DNA from: Geminocystis sp. NIES-3708
GTDB lineage: Bacteria > Cyanobacteriota > Cyanobacteriia > Cyanobacteriales > Cyanobacteriaceae
NCBI RefSeq assembly: GCF_001548095.1
Contig: NZ_AP014815.1
Coordinates: 3,595,656 to 3,659,655 of the forward strand
Reading direction: 5' to 3'
Length of the DNA stretch: 64,000 bases
This document shows, one piece after another, positions 18,317 through 29,223 of the stretch (position 1 is the stretch's first letter; every line of letters starts with the position of its first letter). The notes under the pieces are model-generated. The model saw only the letters and a program-made list of their open reading frames with translations. It was not told where the DNA came from and did no database searches. Made by a program: the position numbers and the translations under genes.

Positions 18317-21300
18317 ATGCACAGAATACCAACAATACCCGGTGGATGGAATCCTGAATCTGAAGGGGTGATTATTATTCAACAAAATCCTGCACCTATT
18401 ATCTTTTTAACCAGTGCAGACACCGATATTCAAAGCATTGCCGCCAGTGTCGAAATTTTACCTAAAGATTTTCCTGATATTCGAGTTGTTAATTTACTGC
18501 AATTACAACAAGAATTAACGATTGATACTTATGCAGAAGAAATTTTATCACAAGCAAAAGTGATTATTTTACGGTTGTTAGGAGGAAGAAGTTATTGGAG
18601 TTATGGCTTAGAAGTTTGTAAAGAAATAGTCAGCCAAAATAACGCTCATTTAATCATTTTACCCGGAGATGATCGCCCTGATTTTGAATTAATTAATCAT
18701 TCTAATATTTCCTTATCTAAAGTTAATCAATTTTGGCAATATTTAATAGAAGGAGGAGTAGAAAATTTTGTTAACGCTTTTAAGTTTATCAGTGACAATT
18801 TTTTTGATACTAAATTTAATTTTAATTCACCCCAATCAATTCCTCGTTTAGGTCTTTATAAAAAAACTTTGACATCTTTTACTCAAAATAATAATACAGG
18901 GTGGTCAATGCACACAAATGAAAGAGAAAAAAAAGACATAATTAATCAAAATATTGACACCGCTATTATATTTTATCGATCACATTATTTATCAGGTAAT
19001 CTTAAACCCATTGACGCATTATCTAAAAGTTTAGAAAAACAAAATTTAACGAGTATTTCTATATATGTATCTTCTCTTCAAGAAATAGATATTCAAGAAG
19101 AATTAATTAAACTTTTACAACAATATCAAGTAAAATTAATTCTTAATACTACTAGCTTTTCTGTGGCAAAAATTGGCAATGAAACTAACGCTAAAATTTG
19201 GCAAACTTTAGATATTCCAGTTTTACAAGTTGTTTTAAGTGGCAGTACTCAAGAATATTGGGAAGATAATCTTCAAGGCTTATCACCGAGAGATGTTGCC
19301 ATGAATATTGCTTTACCTGAAGTTGATGGAAGAATAATAACTCGTGCAATTTCTTTTAAATCAGTTGCAACTTGGCATCCTCAATTGGAAACGGATATTA
19401 TTGAATATAAACCCTTAATAAATCGAGTAGAATATATTGCTAAATTAGCAGAAAAATGGGCAAAATTAAGTAAATTAAAAAACTCAGAAAAAAAAGTTGC
19501 TTTGATTTTAGCTAACTATCCTAATAAAGATGGAAGAATAGCTAATGGTGTTGGTTTAGATACTCCTGCTAGTTGTATTAACATCTTAAAGGCTTTACAA
19601 AACAAAGGTTATCAAGTTAATAATATTCCAGCTAACGGTGACGAGTTAATCTTTAAGTTAATTGAAGGGGTAACTAATGATTTAGAAATGCAATCTAACC
19701 GAAAAATTAATCAATATTTATCTTTAGAAGAATATCAAAATTATTTTCTCACTTTACCCTTAGAAGTTCAACAAGAAATTATTAATAGATGGGGTGATAT
19801 TAGTCAATTATCAGATAAGTTTAACTCCCATTATAATAATAGAGTTTGGGAAGAATCATTTATCCCCATTTCTGGTGTACAATTAGGTAATATTTTTATT
19901 GGTATTCAACCATCAAGAGGTTATGATTTAGATCCTAGTTTAAACTATCATGCACCTGATTTAGAACCCACTCATCATTATTTAGCTTTTTATTATTGGG
20001 TGAGAGAAATTTTTAAAACAGATGCTATTATTCATGTAGGAAAACATGGTAATTTAGAATGGTTGCCGGGTAAAAGTTTAGTTTTATCAGAAAATTGTTA
20101 CCCCGAAATAACTTTAGATACTTTACCTAATTTTTATCCTTTTATTGTAAATGATCCGGGAGAAGGTTCACAAGCAAAAAGAAGAGCAAATGCAGTAATA
20201 ATTGATCATTTAACTCCACCTTTAACTCGTGCTGAATTATATAAAGAGTTGCTTGATTTGGAAGTTTTAATTGATGAATATTATCAAGCACAAAGTCTTA
20301 ATCCTAGTCGTTTAAAAGTTATTAGTGATCGCATATTAAAATTAATAAAAGAAACTAACTTCAACGAAGATTTAGGGATAAAAGATATAGATAAAAATAG
20401 TTTTTCGGAATTTTTAACTACTGCTGATGGTTATTTATGTGAATTAAAAGATGCTCAAATTAGAGATGGTTTACATATTTTTGGAGAATGCCCTGACGGA
20501 AGACAATTACGAGATTTAATTATTGCGATTGCCCGTTTTAGTAATTATAATAACTTAGGATTAATTGAGGGTATCAAACAAGATTTAAGAAATAATTTAA
20601 CTGAATTAGTAATAAATAATAAAGAAAATAAGCCATTATTTAAAATTAAAGATAAATTAGAAGATAAAGAAAGTAAAGAATATATCGAAAATCTTGCTTG
20701 TCAATTAATTGATACTCTCATTCAAGGAAAAAATATCACAAATTTGTTTTTACAGAACATAGAATCAATAATTAATCAGAAGGATAATAAATCTTGGATA
20801 GCTCAATTATTAGATAAAAAAATTTATCAAAAAATTAGCTTAGGAAAACATACAGAAAAATCTCTTAATTGGATAACTAATAACTTACTACCAAATTTAA
20901 GGAAAACTGATCAAGAAATAACTAATTTAATGAGAGGATTAGAAGGTAAATTTATTTCTAGTGGCTCATCAGGAGCTCCCTCCAGAGGCAGGGCTGATGT
21001 TTTACCGACAGGGCGTAATTTTTATTCGGTAGATATTCGAGCAATACCTAGTGAAACGGCTTGGGATGTAGGTGCAAAGGCTGCCGAAGCTGTTATTGAA
21101 CGATATACCCAAGAAAATGGTGAATATCCTCGAACTTTGGCAATTTCTGTTTGGGGTACTTCCACCATGCGCACAGGAGGCGATGACATTGCTCAAATTA
21201 TGGCATTAATGGGAATAAAACCCGTCTGGGATGGTGCTACTCGTAGGGTTGTTGATTATGAAATCATACCTATTTCAGTGTTAGGACGACCTCGTATAGA

Positions 21301-22222
21301 TATAACGATAAGAGTTTCGGGTTTTTTTCGTGACGGATTTTCTAACATACTGGAATTATTATATAAAGCGATCGTACATTTGTCAACTCTGACGGGAGAA
21401 AAAGAAAATAATCCCCTTGCTTTACAAGTAGAAAAAGAGACAAAATATTGGCTTGATCAAGGATTAGAAAATAATCAAGCAAAAGACAGAGCAAGTTATC
21501 GATTATTTGGTTCAAAACCCGGAGCTTATGGTGCAGGTTTACAAGGTTTAATAGAGTCACAAAATTGGGAAAATGACGGTGATTTAGCAAAAGCTTATTT
21601 AAACTGGAGTAGTTATGCTTATCAGGGTAGCCATGGAGTTTCAATGCCTGAAGTTTTTGAGCAAAGATTGAAGGAATTACAAATAGTTTTACATAATCAA
21701 GATAACCGAGAACATGATTTATTAGACTCTGATGATTATTATCAATTTCAAGGAGGATTAACTGCGGCAGTCAGACATTTAAAAGGAGAAAATCCTGTTA
21801 CTTATTTTGGAGATAATTCTCAACCTAATAACCCAAAAGTTAGGGAGTTAAAAGAAGAAATTGCCAGAGTTTATCGTAGTCGAGTTATTAACCCTAAATG
21901 GATAGACGGAGTTATGCGTCATGGTTATAAAGGAGCATTTGAAATGAGTGCAACTGTTGACTATTTATTCGCCTATTCAGCTACCACGAAAACCGTACCT
22001 AATTTTATGTTTGAAGGAGTAGCTAAAAGTTATTTATTCGATGAAAAAATACAACAATTTATTCAAGAAAAAAACCCTTGGGCATTAAGAGATATTGCAG
22101 AAAGATTAATCGAAGCATCTCAACGAAATTTATGGCAAAATGTAAGTCAGGAAATGTTAGATAAATTAAGGAGTATCGCTCATGAGTCCGAGGAAAAAAT
22201 CGAAGGATTGAATATAATTTAA
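18317..22222 (+). CDS. cobN: Cobaltochelatase subunit CobN
   Basis: The large subunit of the ATP-dependent cobalt chelatase of aerobic-type cobalamin synthesis, related to ChlH/BchH of magnesium chelatase. At 1301 residues it has full length. The opening HRIPTIPGGWNPESEG, the central HVGKHGNLEWLPGKSLVLSE, and the C-terminal GAPSRGRADVLPTGRNFYS and GSKPGAYGAGLQG blocks are typical of CobN rather than ChlH. Several Asn/Lys-rich loops (about 770-860) are longer and AT-driven. Partner subunits are not nearby; in cyanobacteria the ChlI/ChlD ATPase subunits are thought to serve. No cobalamin riboswitch is visible in the 197 bp upstream. Confidence 0.93.
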   Translation: MHRIPTIPGGWNPESEGVIIIQQNPAPIIFLTSADTDIQSIAASVEILPKDFPDIRVVNLLQLQQELTIDTYAEEILSQAKVIILRLLGGRSYWSYGLEVCKEIVSQNNAHLIILPGDDRPDFELINHSNISLSKVNQFWQYLIEGGVENFVNAFKFISDNFFDTKFNFNSPQSIPRLGLYKKTLTSFTQNNNTGWSMHTNEREKKDIINQNIDTAIIFYRSHYLSGNLKPIDALSKSLEKQNLTSISIYVSSLQEIDIQEELIKLLQQYQVKLILNTTSFSVAKIGNETNAKIWQTLDIPVLQVVLSGSTQEYWEDNLQGLSPRDVAMNIALPEVDGRIITRAISFKSVATWHPQLETDIIEYKPLINRVEYIAKLAEKWAKLSKLKNSEKKVALILANYPNKDGRIANGVGLDTPASCINILKALQNKGYQVNNIPANGDELIFKLIEGVTNDLEMQSNRKINQYLSLEEYQNYFLTLPLEVQQEIINRWGDISQLSDKFNSHYNNRVWEESFIPISGVQLGNIFIGIQPSRGYDLDPSLNYHAPDLEPTHHYLAFYYWVREIFKTDAIIHVGKHGNLEWLPGKSLVLSENCYPEITLDTLPNFYPFIVNDPGEGSQAKRRANAVIIDHLTPPLTRAELYKELLDLEVLIDEYYQAQSLNPSRLKVISDRILKLIKETNFNEDLGIKDIDKNSFSEFLTTADGYLCELKDAQIRDGLHIFGECPDGRQLRDLIIAIARFSNYNNLGLIEGIKQDLRNNLTELVINNKENKPLFKIKDKLEDKESKEYIENLACQLIDTLIQGKNITNLFLQNIESIINQKDNKSWIAQLLDKKIYQKISLGKHTEKSLNWITNNLLPNLRKTDQEITNLMRGLEGKFISSGSSGAPSRGRADVLPTGRNFYSVDIRAIPSETAWDVGAKAAEAVIERYTQENGEYPRTLAISVWGTSTMRTGGDDIAQIMALMGIKPVWDGATRRVVDYEIIPISVLGRPRIDITIRVSGFFRDGFSNILELLYKAIVHLSTLTGEKENNPLALQVEKETKYWLDQGLENNQAKDRASYRLFGSKPGAYGAGLQGLIESQNWENDGDLAKAYLNWSSYAYQGSHGVSMPEVFEQRLKELQIVLHNQDNREHDLLDSDDYYQFQGGLTAAVRHLKGENPVTYFGDNSQPNNPKVRELKEEIARVYRSRVINPKWIDGVMRHGYKGAFEMSATVDYLFAYSATTKTVPNFMFEGVAKSYLFDEKIQQFIQEKNPWALRDIAERLIEASQRNLWQNVSQEMLDKLRSIAHESEEKIEGLNII

Positions 22223-22350
22223 TATACTAAAAATTCTTGTTCAATTTTAATATTAAACTAATGAAGATAAGCAAGTGCTAACAGATATTAGAAAAGGAAA
22301 ATATTAAGCCTATAACAAGAATTGATGTTAACTTTTATTGATTAGTAATT

Positions 22351-23114
22351 ATGAAAAAAATAGATAAGTGCATTAAGTGGCAAATTTTCTTGAAAATTTT
22401 ACCCTTGACGGGGTTATTTTTGTTGAGTAAATATGAAATACATTTAGTAAATATAGAGATTTGGTCTTTTGATCTTTTAGGGGCTTTTTTATTAGGAGCA
22501 ACGACTTTTTTAATTGCTTTTGCTCTTAATAATACTATTGCTGATTATCGTTATAGTGAAAGTTTGCCCTTAGAAGTTAGTAATATTTTAGAGAGTATTA
22601 ACGATACTAATTTATTGGTGGCAATTCTTCATTCTGAATATAATTCTCAACCTTTAAAAAATGCTTTGATTATTTTTGGCAAGGAATTATTAGAGGCTTT
22701 AGAAACAAATATGCCCCTTGAATCAGTTATTAATAATATTAATTTTTTGAATCATTTTTTGCTGATTTAGCTAAATATATCAATGAAACCTTAATGAGTA
22801 GTTTACAATCAGAACAAAATAAATTACGTTTTCTTATTAGACAAATTCAACGCATGAGAGATATAAATTTTATCGAACCTGCCTATGCCATTTTACAAAT
22901 TATTATTATTGATGCATCAGTATTTATTCTCTTAATAAAGTCTAATTATTTTCTTCAAAATTTAGTTATTTCTGGACTAATTTTTTCAGTTTTGATATAT
23001 TTATTAGTGTTAATTTCTGATTTAGATAACCCTTTTCAATATGATAATAAATCTAGTGCTGATGTTGATCTTAGTAGAGATCGAAAGAACTTTAAAACGT
23101 TTAGAATCTTTTGA
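22351..23114 (+). pseudogene. Bestrophin-like (DUF4239-type) membrane protein split by frameshift
   Basis: Two abutting frames form one protein. Frame 1 (22351-22770, 139 residues) has two hydrophobic segments and LIAFALNNTIADYRYSESLP; it ends NHFLLI. The second frame continues from the same point as FADLAKYINETLMSSL (its first ATG is at 22794) and runs to 23114 with two more helices and LVLISDLDNPFQ, a signature of bestrophin-like DUF4239 proteins. The break lies in a run of six T at 22755-22760; one more T would fuse the frames. Near the 3' end a third frame reads ERTLKRLESFDF, hinting at a second shift around 23080. Likely a decayed gene or sequencing error; programmed slippage is possible. 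Expected role: an ion-channel-like membrane protein. Confidence 0.7.
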
Positions 23115-23170
23115 TTTTTAGGTATGAAGTCGTTAAATCTAATTTCACTTGTCTTGTCGTTTGTTAATTA

Positions 23171-24583
23171 TTAATTAATTCTGTGTATTTTCAAAAAATT
23201 AGTACCTTGACTTTTACCTGTGGGAATCCCTGCCATGATTAAAATTTCATCTCCTGATTTACCTAATTTTTTTTGTTTAATAACCCTTTCTGCTTGTGCC
23301 ACCAACTCTTCAAAATTAGCTGGATCATTAGGGATTAGAATAGGTTTTACACCCCAAATTAAATTTAAACGATGATAGACTTTTTCATTAATTGTTAAAG
23401 CTAAAACTGGTGCTTTTGGACGTTCTCCTGCCGCTATCATGGAAGTATAACCACTACTGGTAAAAGTGACAATGAATTTTAAAGACAAAGTTTTATCAAT
23501 AATATTTAATGCTTCGCTTAAAGCATTAGTAGCATCATCATAATAAGGTGGATTGTTGACAAAATTAAGTTGTGGTTCAACAATGGTAGCAATTTTAGCC
23601 ATCATCTCCACTGCTTTAATGGGGTAATCTCCCACTGCTGATTCTCCTGATAACATTACTGCATCCGTGCCATCAAAAATCGCATTGGCTACGTCACTAG
23701 CTTCAGCACGAGTAGGACGAGGATTGCGAATCATACTATCTAACATTTGTGTTGCTGTAATCACAGGGATAGATTTTTGATTGCATAAAGAAATGATTTG
23801 TTTTTGCAAAAGGGGTACTTTTTCGGCACTCATTTCTACTCCCAAATCTCCCCTCGCTACCATAATTCCATCACACTGGTTGATAATGTCTTCTAAATTA
23901 TCGATGGCTTGAGGTTTTTCAATTTTAGCAATAACTGGCGTATCTTGAGCATTATTTTCAGCTAAAAAACTTTTTAAGGTAATAACATCTTGAGCTTTTC
24001 TGACAAAACTTAGAGAAACCCAGTCAATTCCCTGAGATAAGCCAAATTTTAAATCTTTTTTATCTTTTTCTGTCATGGAAGGTAATCGCAAATTTAAGCT
24101 AGGCAAGTTAACTCCTTTACGATTTTTGAGGATGCCTCCTTCTATTACCTCACACAATACTCCTTGATTTTCAATCTTCACAACTTTAAACTCTAATAAA
24201 CCATCATCAAGTAGAATTTGTGCACCAATGTGTGCTTCTTCTGCTAAATAGGGATAATCGATGGTGATCGTATTTTCAGAATCAGGTATTATGTTATCGG
24301 GTACTAACTTTAATTTTTGTCCTTGTCTTACATCAATTTGCCCATCGGGTAAGTTATCAACTCTAATTTTTGGTCCTTGTAAATCTTGAAGTAATGTAAT
24401 AGTAGTATCTAATTCTTCTGACACAGAACGCAATACAGAAATGATGTGAGCGTGTTCTTCGTAAGTTCCATGAGAAAAATTTAACCTCGCCACACTCATT
24501 CCTTTTTTTACCATCTCTCTAATAATTTCAGAAGAATTACTAGCAGGTCCAATGGTTGCGACAATTTTAGTATGATGCTTCAT
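23171..24583 (-). CDS. pyk: Pyruvate kinase
   Basis: Catalyses the last step of glycolysis, phosphoenolpyruvate plus ADP to pyruvate plus ATP. The 470-residue chain shows the substrate-binding start [13 protein letters not shown], the active-site stretch ARLNFSHG, the signature [13 protein letters not shown], then [11 protein letters not shown] and TATQMLDSM. It lacks the extra C-terminal PEP-utiliser-like domain found in longer cyanobacterial pyruvate kinases of about 590 residues, so it is the short isoform. It converges with the disrupted bestrophin-like gene. Confidence 0.96.
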   Translation of the reverse strand: MKHHTKIVATIGPASNSSEIIREMVKKGMSVARLNFSHGTYEEHAHIISVLRSVSEELDTTITLLQDLQGPKIRVDNLPDGQIDVRQGQKLKLVPDNIIPDSENTITIDYPYLAEEAHIGAQILLDDGLLEFKVVKIENQGVLCEVIEGGILKNRKGVNLPSLNLRLPSMTEKDKKDLKFGLSQGIDWVSLSFVRKAQDVITLKSFLAENNAQDTPVIAKIEKPQAIDNLEDIINQCDGIMVARGDLGVEMSAEKVPLLQKQIISLCNQKSIPVITATQMLDSMIRNPRPTRAEASDVANAIFDGTDAVMLSGESAVGDYPIKAVEMMAKIATIVEPQLNFVNNPPYYDDATNALSEALNIIDKTLSLKFIVTFTSSGYTSMIAAGERPKAPVLALTINEKVYHRLNLIWGVKPILIPNDPANFEELVAQAERVIKQKKLGKSGDEILIMAGIPTGKSQGTNFLKIHRIN

Positions 24584-24753
24584 AATAATAAACTCGGATT
24601 GTTAGATATACGATAATCAAAGGATAATATTTTTTCCCCCAAATTAAGATTAAGAAGCAATTAAAAATTTTTAGCAATTTTAATCCTTATGATCAATTGA
24701 TTTATTCTTGTAAATAAGATATAATGGTAAGGCTATGTTCAATTCTAAAAATC

Positions 24754-26112
24754 ATGCTTCCTATCGTTGCCATAATAGGCCGTCCCAATGTCGGTAAATC
24801 TGCTCTCGTTAATCGTTTATCAGGAGAACAAGATGCTATCGTATATGATGAACCAGGTATAACACGAGATCGTACTTATCGACCAGCATTTTGGCAAGAC
24901 AGAGAGTTTCAAATCGTCGATACAGGAGGATTAATCTTTGATGATGATACTGAATTTTTGCCTTTTATTCGTGAACAAGCACAAGCCGCATTAGAAGAAG
25001 CTGTAGCAGCTATCTTTGTAGTCGATGGACAACAAGGATTAACTGCAGGAGATGAAGAAATTGCAGCATGGTTGCGCACTCAAAATATCCCCATTGTATT
25101 AGCTGTTAATAAATGTGAATCAGAAAAACAAGGATTAGTTCAAGCCGCAGAGTTTTGGAATTTAGGCTTAGGTGAGCCATATCCTCTTTCAGCCATTCAT
25201 GGTAATGGTACAGCAGAACTGTTAGAAGATTTGATTCAATACTTGCCCAGTATGGACGAAATAGAAGAAGTTGAAGAGATTAAAGTAGCAATTATCGGAC
25301 GACCAAATGTCGGTAAATCAAGTCTTTTAAATGCCTTAACAGGGGAAAATCGTTCCATTGTTAGCCCTGTTTCTGGTACAACTCGTGATGCCATTGATAT
25401 GGTAGTAGAAAGAAATGGAAAAACCTATCGTCTCATTGATACTGCTGGAATTAGACGGAAAAAAAATGTTGATTATGGGGCAGAATTTTTCGGTATCAAT
25501 AGGGCATTCAAAGCCATAAAACGAGCAGATGTTGTACTATTTGTAATCGATGTTTTAGACGGTGTTACCGAACAAGATTTAAAATTAGCCGGTAGAATTA
25601 TCGAAGAAGGACGAGCTGCTGTTATCATTGCGAATAAATGGGATGCAGTAGAAAAAGATTCCCATACCATCTATGAATATCAAAAAATGCTCGATGATCG
25701 CTTATTTTTTATGGAATGGGCAGAAAGAATTTTTGTGTCAGCGATGTCAGGTAAAAGAGTTGAAAATATTTTAGAATTAGTCGATAATGCCGCAGAAGGA
25801 CATAAAAAACGAGTTAGTACTGCTGTAATAAATGAAGTTATAGAAGAAGCTGTTAAATGGCATTCTCCACCAACCACAAGGCAGGGGAAACAAGGAAGAA
25901 TTTACTATGGCACTCAAGTAACGAGTAAACCTCCCACCATTGCTTTATTTGTGAATGATCCTAAACGATTAGATAATAATTATCGTCGCTATATTGAAAA
26001 ACAATTTCGTCAACAATTAGGTTTCAAAGGTACACCCTTAAAATTACTTTGGCGTGGTAAACGTCTGCGAGAAGGTGAAAATATGGGAGCAAATCGTGCT
26101 ACGAAAGTTTAA
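24754..26112 (+). CDS. der: Ribosome-associated GTPase Der (EngA)
   Basis: An essential GTPase of 50S ribosomal subunit assembly with two tandem G domains and a C-terminal KH-like domain. G1 motifs are [12 protein letters not shown] near the N-terminus and [12 protein letters not shown] about residue 179; both G domains have DTGG/DTAG and NKCE/NKWD motifs. The KH-like domain ends near MGANRATKV. The start at the ATG at 24754 ([12 protein letters not shown], 452 residues) fits the family better than an ATG 30 nt upstream. The pyk gene is divergent. Confidence 0.95.
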   Translation: MLPIVAIIGRPNVGKSALVNRLSGEQDAIVYDEPGITRDRTYRPAFWQDREFQIVDTGGLIFDDDTEFLPFIREQAQAALEEAVAAIFVVDGQQGLTAGDEEIAAWLRTQNIPIVLAVNKCESEKQGLVQAAEFWNLGLGEPYPLSAIHGNGTAELLEDLIQYLPSMDEIEEVEEIKVAIIGRPNVGKSSLLNALTGENRSIVSPVSGTTRDAIDMVVERNGKTYRLIDTAGIRRKKNVDYGAEFFGINRAFKAIKRADVVLFVIDVLDGVTEQDLKLAGRIIEEGRAAVIIANKWDAVEKDSHTIYEYQKMLDDRLFFMEWAERIFVSAMSGKRVENILELVDNAAEGHKKRVSTAVINEVIEEAVKWHSPPTTRQGKQGRIYYGTQVTSKPPTIALFVNDPKRLDNNYRRYIEKQFRQQLGFKGTPLKLLWRGKRLREGENMGANRATKV

Positions 26113-26141
26113 TCAGAAATTAATTAGATTAAAATGGGATT

Positions 26142-26156
26142 GTGAGCAATGCTCAC
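26142..26156. repeat. Short palindrome GTGAGCAATGCTCAC
   Basis: A near-perfect palindrome (7-bp arms around one A) followed by TCTACA lies 29 nt after der. It resembles, from memory, the GTGGGCAATGCCCAC-CCTAC type of repeated palindrome seen in other cyanobacterial genomes. No T tract follows, so it is probably not an efficient intrinsic terminator. Confidence 0.5.
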
Positions 26157-26180
26157 TCTACATCTTAATAGTGAATTGAC

Positions 26181-26654
26181 ATGATTCCTTCTTGGTTAGT
26201 GATTGGTGGAATAGGATTTTTAATTAGTTTATTGATTAATCGTATTCCCCCTGATGATTTAAGGTGGTTTTTTCGGTTACGTCGCCCAAATTGGCTTACT
26301 TTTGAGTTTGCTATCCCTTTTATTTGGATTTTTATTTTTGTTTGTCTAATTTTATCTGCAAGTATAACTTGGGATACAGATACTAATCTGATGAAAAAAA
26401 TAATTCTAATGATATTTTATCTCAGTTTAGAAATTGTAATTTTAGCTTACACTAGAGTAATGTGTGCCATGCGTAGCTTAATGATTGGCACGTTAATTGG
26501 AGGGGGAGGGTTTTTAATAGGTTTAGGGTTGGCAATTTTAGTCTTTTTTACTAATAAATCAGCATTATATTTATTAATACCTTATCTTTTATGGAGTCCT
26601 ATTGGTACTTATGTTACTTGGGCAATGATACCTTTAAATCGTGATTCTATTTAA
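26181..26654 (+). CDS. TspO/MBR-family membrane protein
   Basis: A 157-residue protein with five hydrophobic segments, the layout of TspO/translocator proteins. RRPNWLTFEFAIPFIWI matches the family's first-loop motif (K/R-P-x-W followed by an aromatic-rich second helix). TspO proteins bind tetrapyrroles and have been linked to stress responses and porphyrin handling; the exact role here is inferred only from the family. The characteristic late Trp-rich helix is less conserved, so this is a divergent member. It follows der by 68 nt on the same strand. Confidence 0.65.
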   Translation: MIPSWLVIGGIGFLISLLINRIPPDDLRWFFRLRRPNWLTFEFAIPFIWIFIFVCLILSASITWDTDTNLMKKIILMIFYLSLEIVILAYTRVMCAMRSLMIGTLIGGGGFLIGLGLAILVFFTNKSALYLLIPYLLWSPIGTYVTWAMIPLNRDSI

Positions 26655-26854
26655 TACTATTAAAAAATAATAGTTAATAAAATAATTTTAATCTTAACAA
26701 TAAAGATGGAATAAATCACTTTTATGAAGCAAAAAAAAGATACAAAAATAATTTTTAACCTTAAATAATAATAATGATAAGTAAATATTAGGCTTACAAA
26801 AAGCATCTGTGTTAAAATAGATTAAATCATGTCCATTTAAAATGTCTTCAGCGA

Positions 26855-29173
26855 ATGAACTCTAATCTCGATTTTCTTAATCATCTTAACCTGTGTCAAC
26901 GTCAATCCGTAGAACATTTTTGCGGACCTTTATTAGTTGTAGCTGGTGCTGGATCGGGAAAAACTAGAGCTTTAACTTATCGTATCGCTAATTTAATTCT
27001 AACCCATAAAGTTGCTCCAGAAAATATTTTAGCCGTGACTTTTACTAACAAAGCGGCACGGGAGATGAAAGAAAGAATTGAATTAATTTTCGCTCAAAGA
27101 ATTGCCGAAGAAAAACATGGGCAAAGATGGGATTTATTATCTGAATTAGAGCAAAAACAAATAAAATCTAAAGTTTATCGCAACACAATTAAACCTCTTT
27201 GGGTAGGAACTTTTCATAGTTTATGTGCTAAAATTTTGCGTTTTGATATAAATAAATATCAGGATGATAAAGGAAGAGTTTGGCAAAGAAATTTTACAAT
27301 TTTAGATGAGTCTGATGTTCAAAGTCTAGTCAAACAAATTGTCACAAAAAAGCTCAATCTTGATGATAAAAAATTTGAACCTAGAAAAATGCGTTATAGC
27401 ATTAGTAATATTAAAAATTTAGGTTTGTCTCCTCAACAATATGCTCAACAAAATCAAGATTATAAAGGTAGAGTTATTGCAGAAATTTATGAAGAATATC
27501 AAAGTCAATTAGCGGCAAATAATGCTTTAGATTTTGATGATTTATTATTAATACCTGTGCGCATCTTTCAACAAAATGAATCAGTTTTGGGTTATTGGCA
27601 TCAACAATTTAAACATATTTTAGTTGATGAATATCAAGACACAAATCAAATTCAATATGAGTTAATTCGACTATTATCTACTAATAATGAAACGAATAAA
27701 AAAGAATGGAATTGGCAAAATAGATCTGTTTTTGTAGTAGGTGATGCAGATCAATCTATTTACTCTTTTCGTATGGCAGATTTTACTATTTTGTTGAATT
27801 TTCAAGAAGACTTTGGAGATAATTTACCCGATGAAAAAACTCAAACAATGGTTAAGTTAGAAGAAAATTATCGCTCCAGAGAAAATATTTTACAAGTAGC
27901 AAATCATTTAATTGAAAAAAATACCCAACGCATTGATAAAGTATTAAAAGCAACCCGTGGTGAAGGAGAAACTATTTATACTTATCGAGCAGATAATGAA
28001 AGAGAGGAAGCTAGTTTTGTTTGTCGAAAAATTTTGCAATTAGTACAAGAAAATCCTGAATTAAATTGGGGTGATTTTGCTATTTTATATCGTATAAATG
28101 CTCAATCTCGTGCTTTTGAAGATGAATTGATTAATAAAAATATTCCTTATAGTATTGTGGGTGGTTTAAAATTCTATGAAAGAAAAGAAATTAAAGACGC
28201 TTTAGCTTATTTACGTTTAATTACTAATCCTGCTGATACTGTTAGTCTCTTACGCATTATTAATACTCCTCGTCGAGGAATTGGGAAAACAACTATTGAT
28301 AATTTATTAACTGCTTCTCAAGAATTAAATATTCCTTTATGGGAAATTATTAGTGATGAAACTTCTGTTAATACTATTGCTGGAAAAGCCTCAAAAAAAG
28401 TTAATCAATTTGCTCAAATTATCAATGATTGTCAAGCCAAAATACAAGAAACACCTGCGGTGGAAATTTTAAATCAAATACTTAATAATTCTGGTTATTT
28501 AGAAGATTTAAAACAACAAGGTACAGATGAAGCGGAAGGAAGGACAGAAAACTTAAATGAATTATTAAACGCTATGCTTCAATTTCAAGAGGATAATGAA
28601 GATTCTAGCTTAGAAGGTTTTTTGAGTAGTGCCGCTTTAGCCTCAGATTTAGATAATCTTCAAGAAGGAGAAAAGACAGTATCTTTGATGACTTTACATT
28701 CTGCTAAAGGATTAGAATTTCCTGTAGTTTTTTTGGTGGGTTTTGAACAAGGTTTATTACCCCATAATCGTAGTTTACGTGATCCTATGGATTTAGAGGA
28801 AGAAAGACGCTTGTGTTACGTAGGGATAACAAGGGCAAAAGAACAATTATTCATCACCTACGCCAGAGAAAGATATTCATGGGGAAATGTAGATTATTGC
28901 ACACCTTCTCAGTTTTTAGAAGAATTACCCCAAGATTTAATCACCAGTAATTTACGCTCTCGTCAATCGATTTCTCAAAAAGCTAAAGAAGAATCAGAAA
29001 CCCCCTCTCAATCTCATGATTGGAAAGAAGGAGATCAAATACATCATCCCACTTTTGGCACTGGAATCGTTACTCATTTATTAGGGTTAGGAAAAAAGAA
29101 TACTTTAGTTGTTCAATTTGAGGTAGGAAGAAAAATAATTAATCCTAATCATACAAAATTAGAAAAAATTTAG
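26855..29173 (+). CDS. pcrA: UvrD/PcrA-type DNA helicase
   Basis: A superfamily 1 3'-5' DNA helicase for repair and replication-fork maintenance. Motif I is AGAGSGKTRAL, Ia TFTNKAAREMKER, motif II VDEYQDTN, motif III GDADQSIYSFR, motif IV ENYRS, motif V LMTLHSAKGLEFPVVFLVG and motif VI ERRLCYVGITRAKE. The 772-residue length and the C-terminal basic Tudor-like tail (HPTFGTGIVTHLLG near the end) fit PcrA. It converges with gltA. Confidence 0.95.
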   Translation: MNSNLDFLNHLNLCQRQSVEHFCGPLLVVAGAGSGKTRALTYRIANLILTHKVAPENILAVTFTNKAAREMKERIELIFAQRIAEEKHGQRWDLLSELEQKQIKSKVYRNTIKPLWVGTFHSLCAKILRFDINKYQDDKGRVWQRNFTILDESDVQSLVKQIVTKKLNLDDKKFEPRKMRYSISNIKNLGLSPQQYAQQNQDYKGRVIAEIYEEYQSQLAANNALDFDDLLLIPVRIFQQNESVLGYWHQQFKHILVDEYQDTNQIQYELIRLLSTNNETNKKEWNWQNRSVFVVGDADQSIYSFRMADFTILLNFQEDFGDNLPDEKTQTMVKLEENYRSRENILQVANHLIEKNTQRIDKVLKATRGEGETIYTYRADNEREEASFVCRKILQLVQENPELNWGDFAILYRINAQSRAFEDELINKNIPYSIVGGLKFYERKEIKDALAYLRLITNPADTVSLLRIINTPRRGIGKTTIDNLLTASQELNIPLWEIISDETSVNTIAGKASKKVNQFAQIINDCQAKIQETPAVEILNQILNNSGYLEDLKQQGTDEAEGRTENLNELLNAMLQFQEDNEDSSLEGFLSSAALASDLDNLQEGEKTVSLMTLHSAKGLEFPVVFLVGFEQGLLPHNRSLRDPMDLEEERRLCYVGITRAKEQLFITYARERYSWGNVDYCTPSQFLEELPQDLITSNLRSRQSISQKAKEESETPSQSHDWKEGDQIHHPTFGTGIVTHLLGLGKKNTLVVQFEVGRKIINPNHTKLEKI

Positions 29174-29195
29174 GCTTTTGTGGTTATTGATTTGA

Positions 29196-29223
29196 TTGTT
29201 AACTGTTAATTGTTAATTGTTAA
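29196..29223. repeat. TTGTTAA heptamer array overlapping the gltA stop
   Basis: Four consecutive heptamers TTGTTAA, CTGTTAA, TTGTTAA, TTGTTAA lie between the convergent pcrA and gltA genes. The last unit (29217-29223) contains the complement of the gltA TAA stop codon, so the repeat touches coding sequence. Confidence 0.75.
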
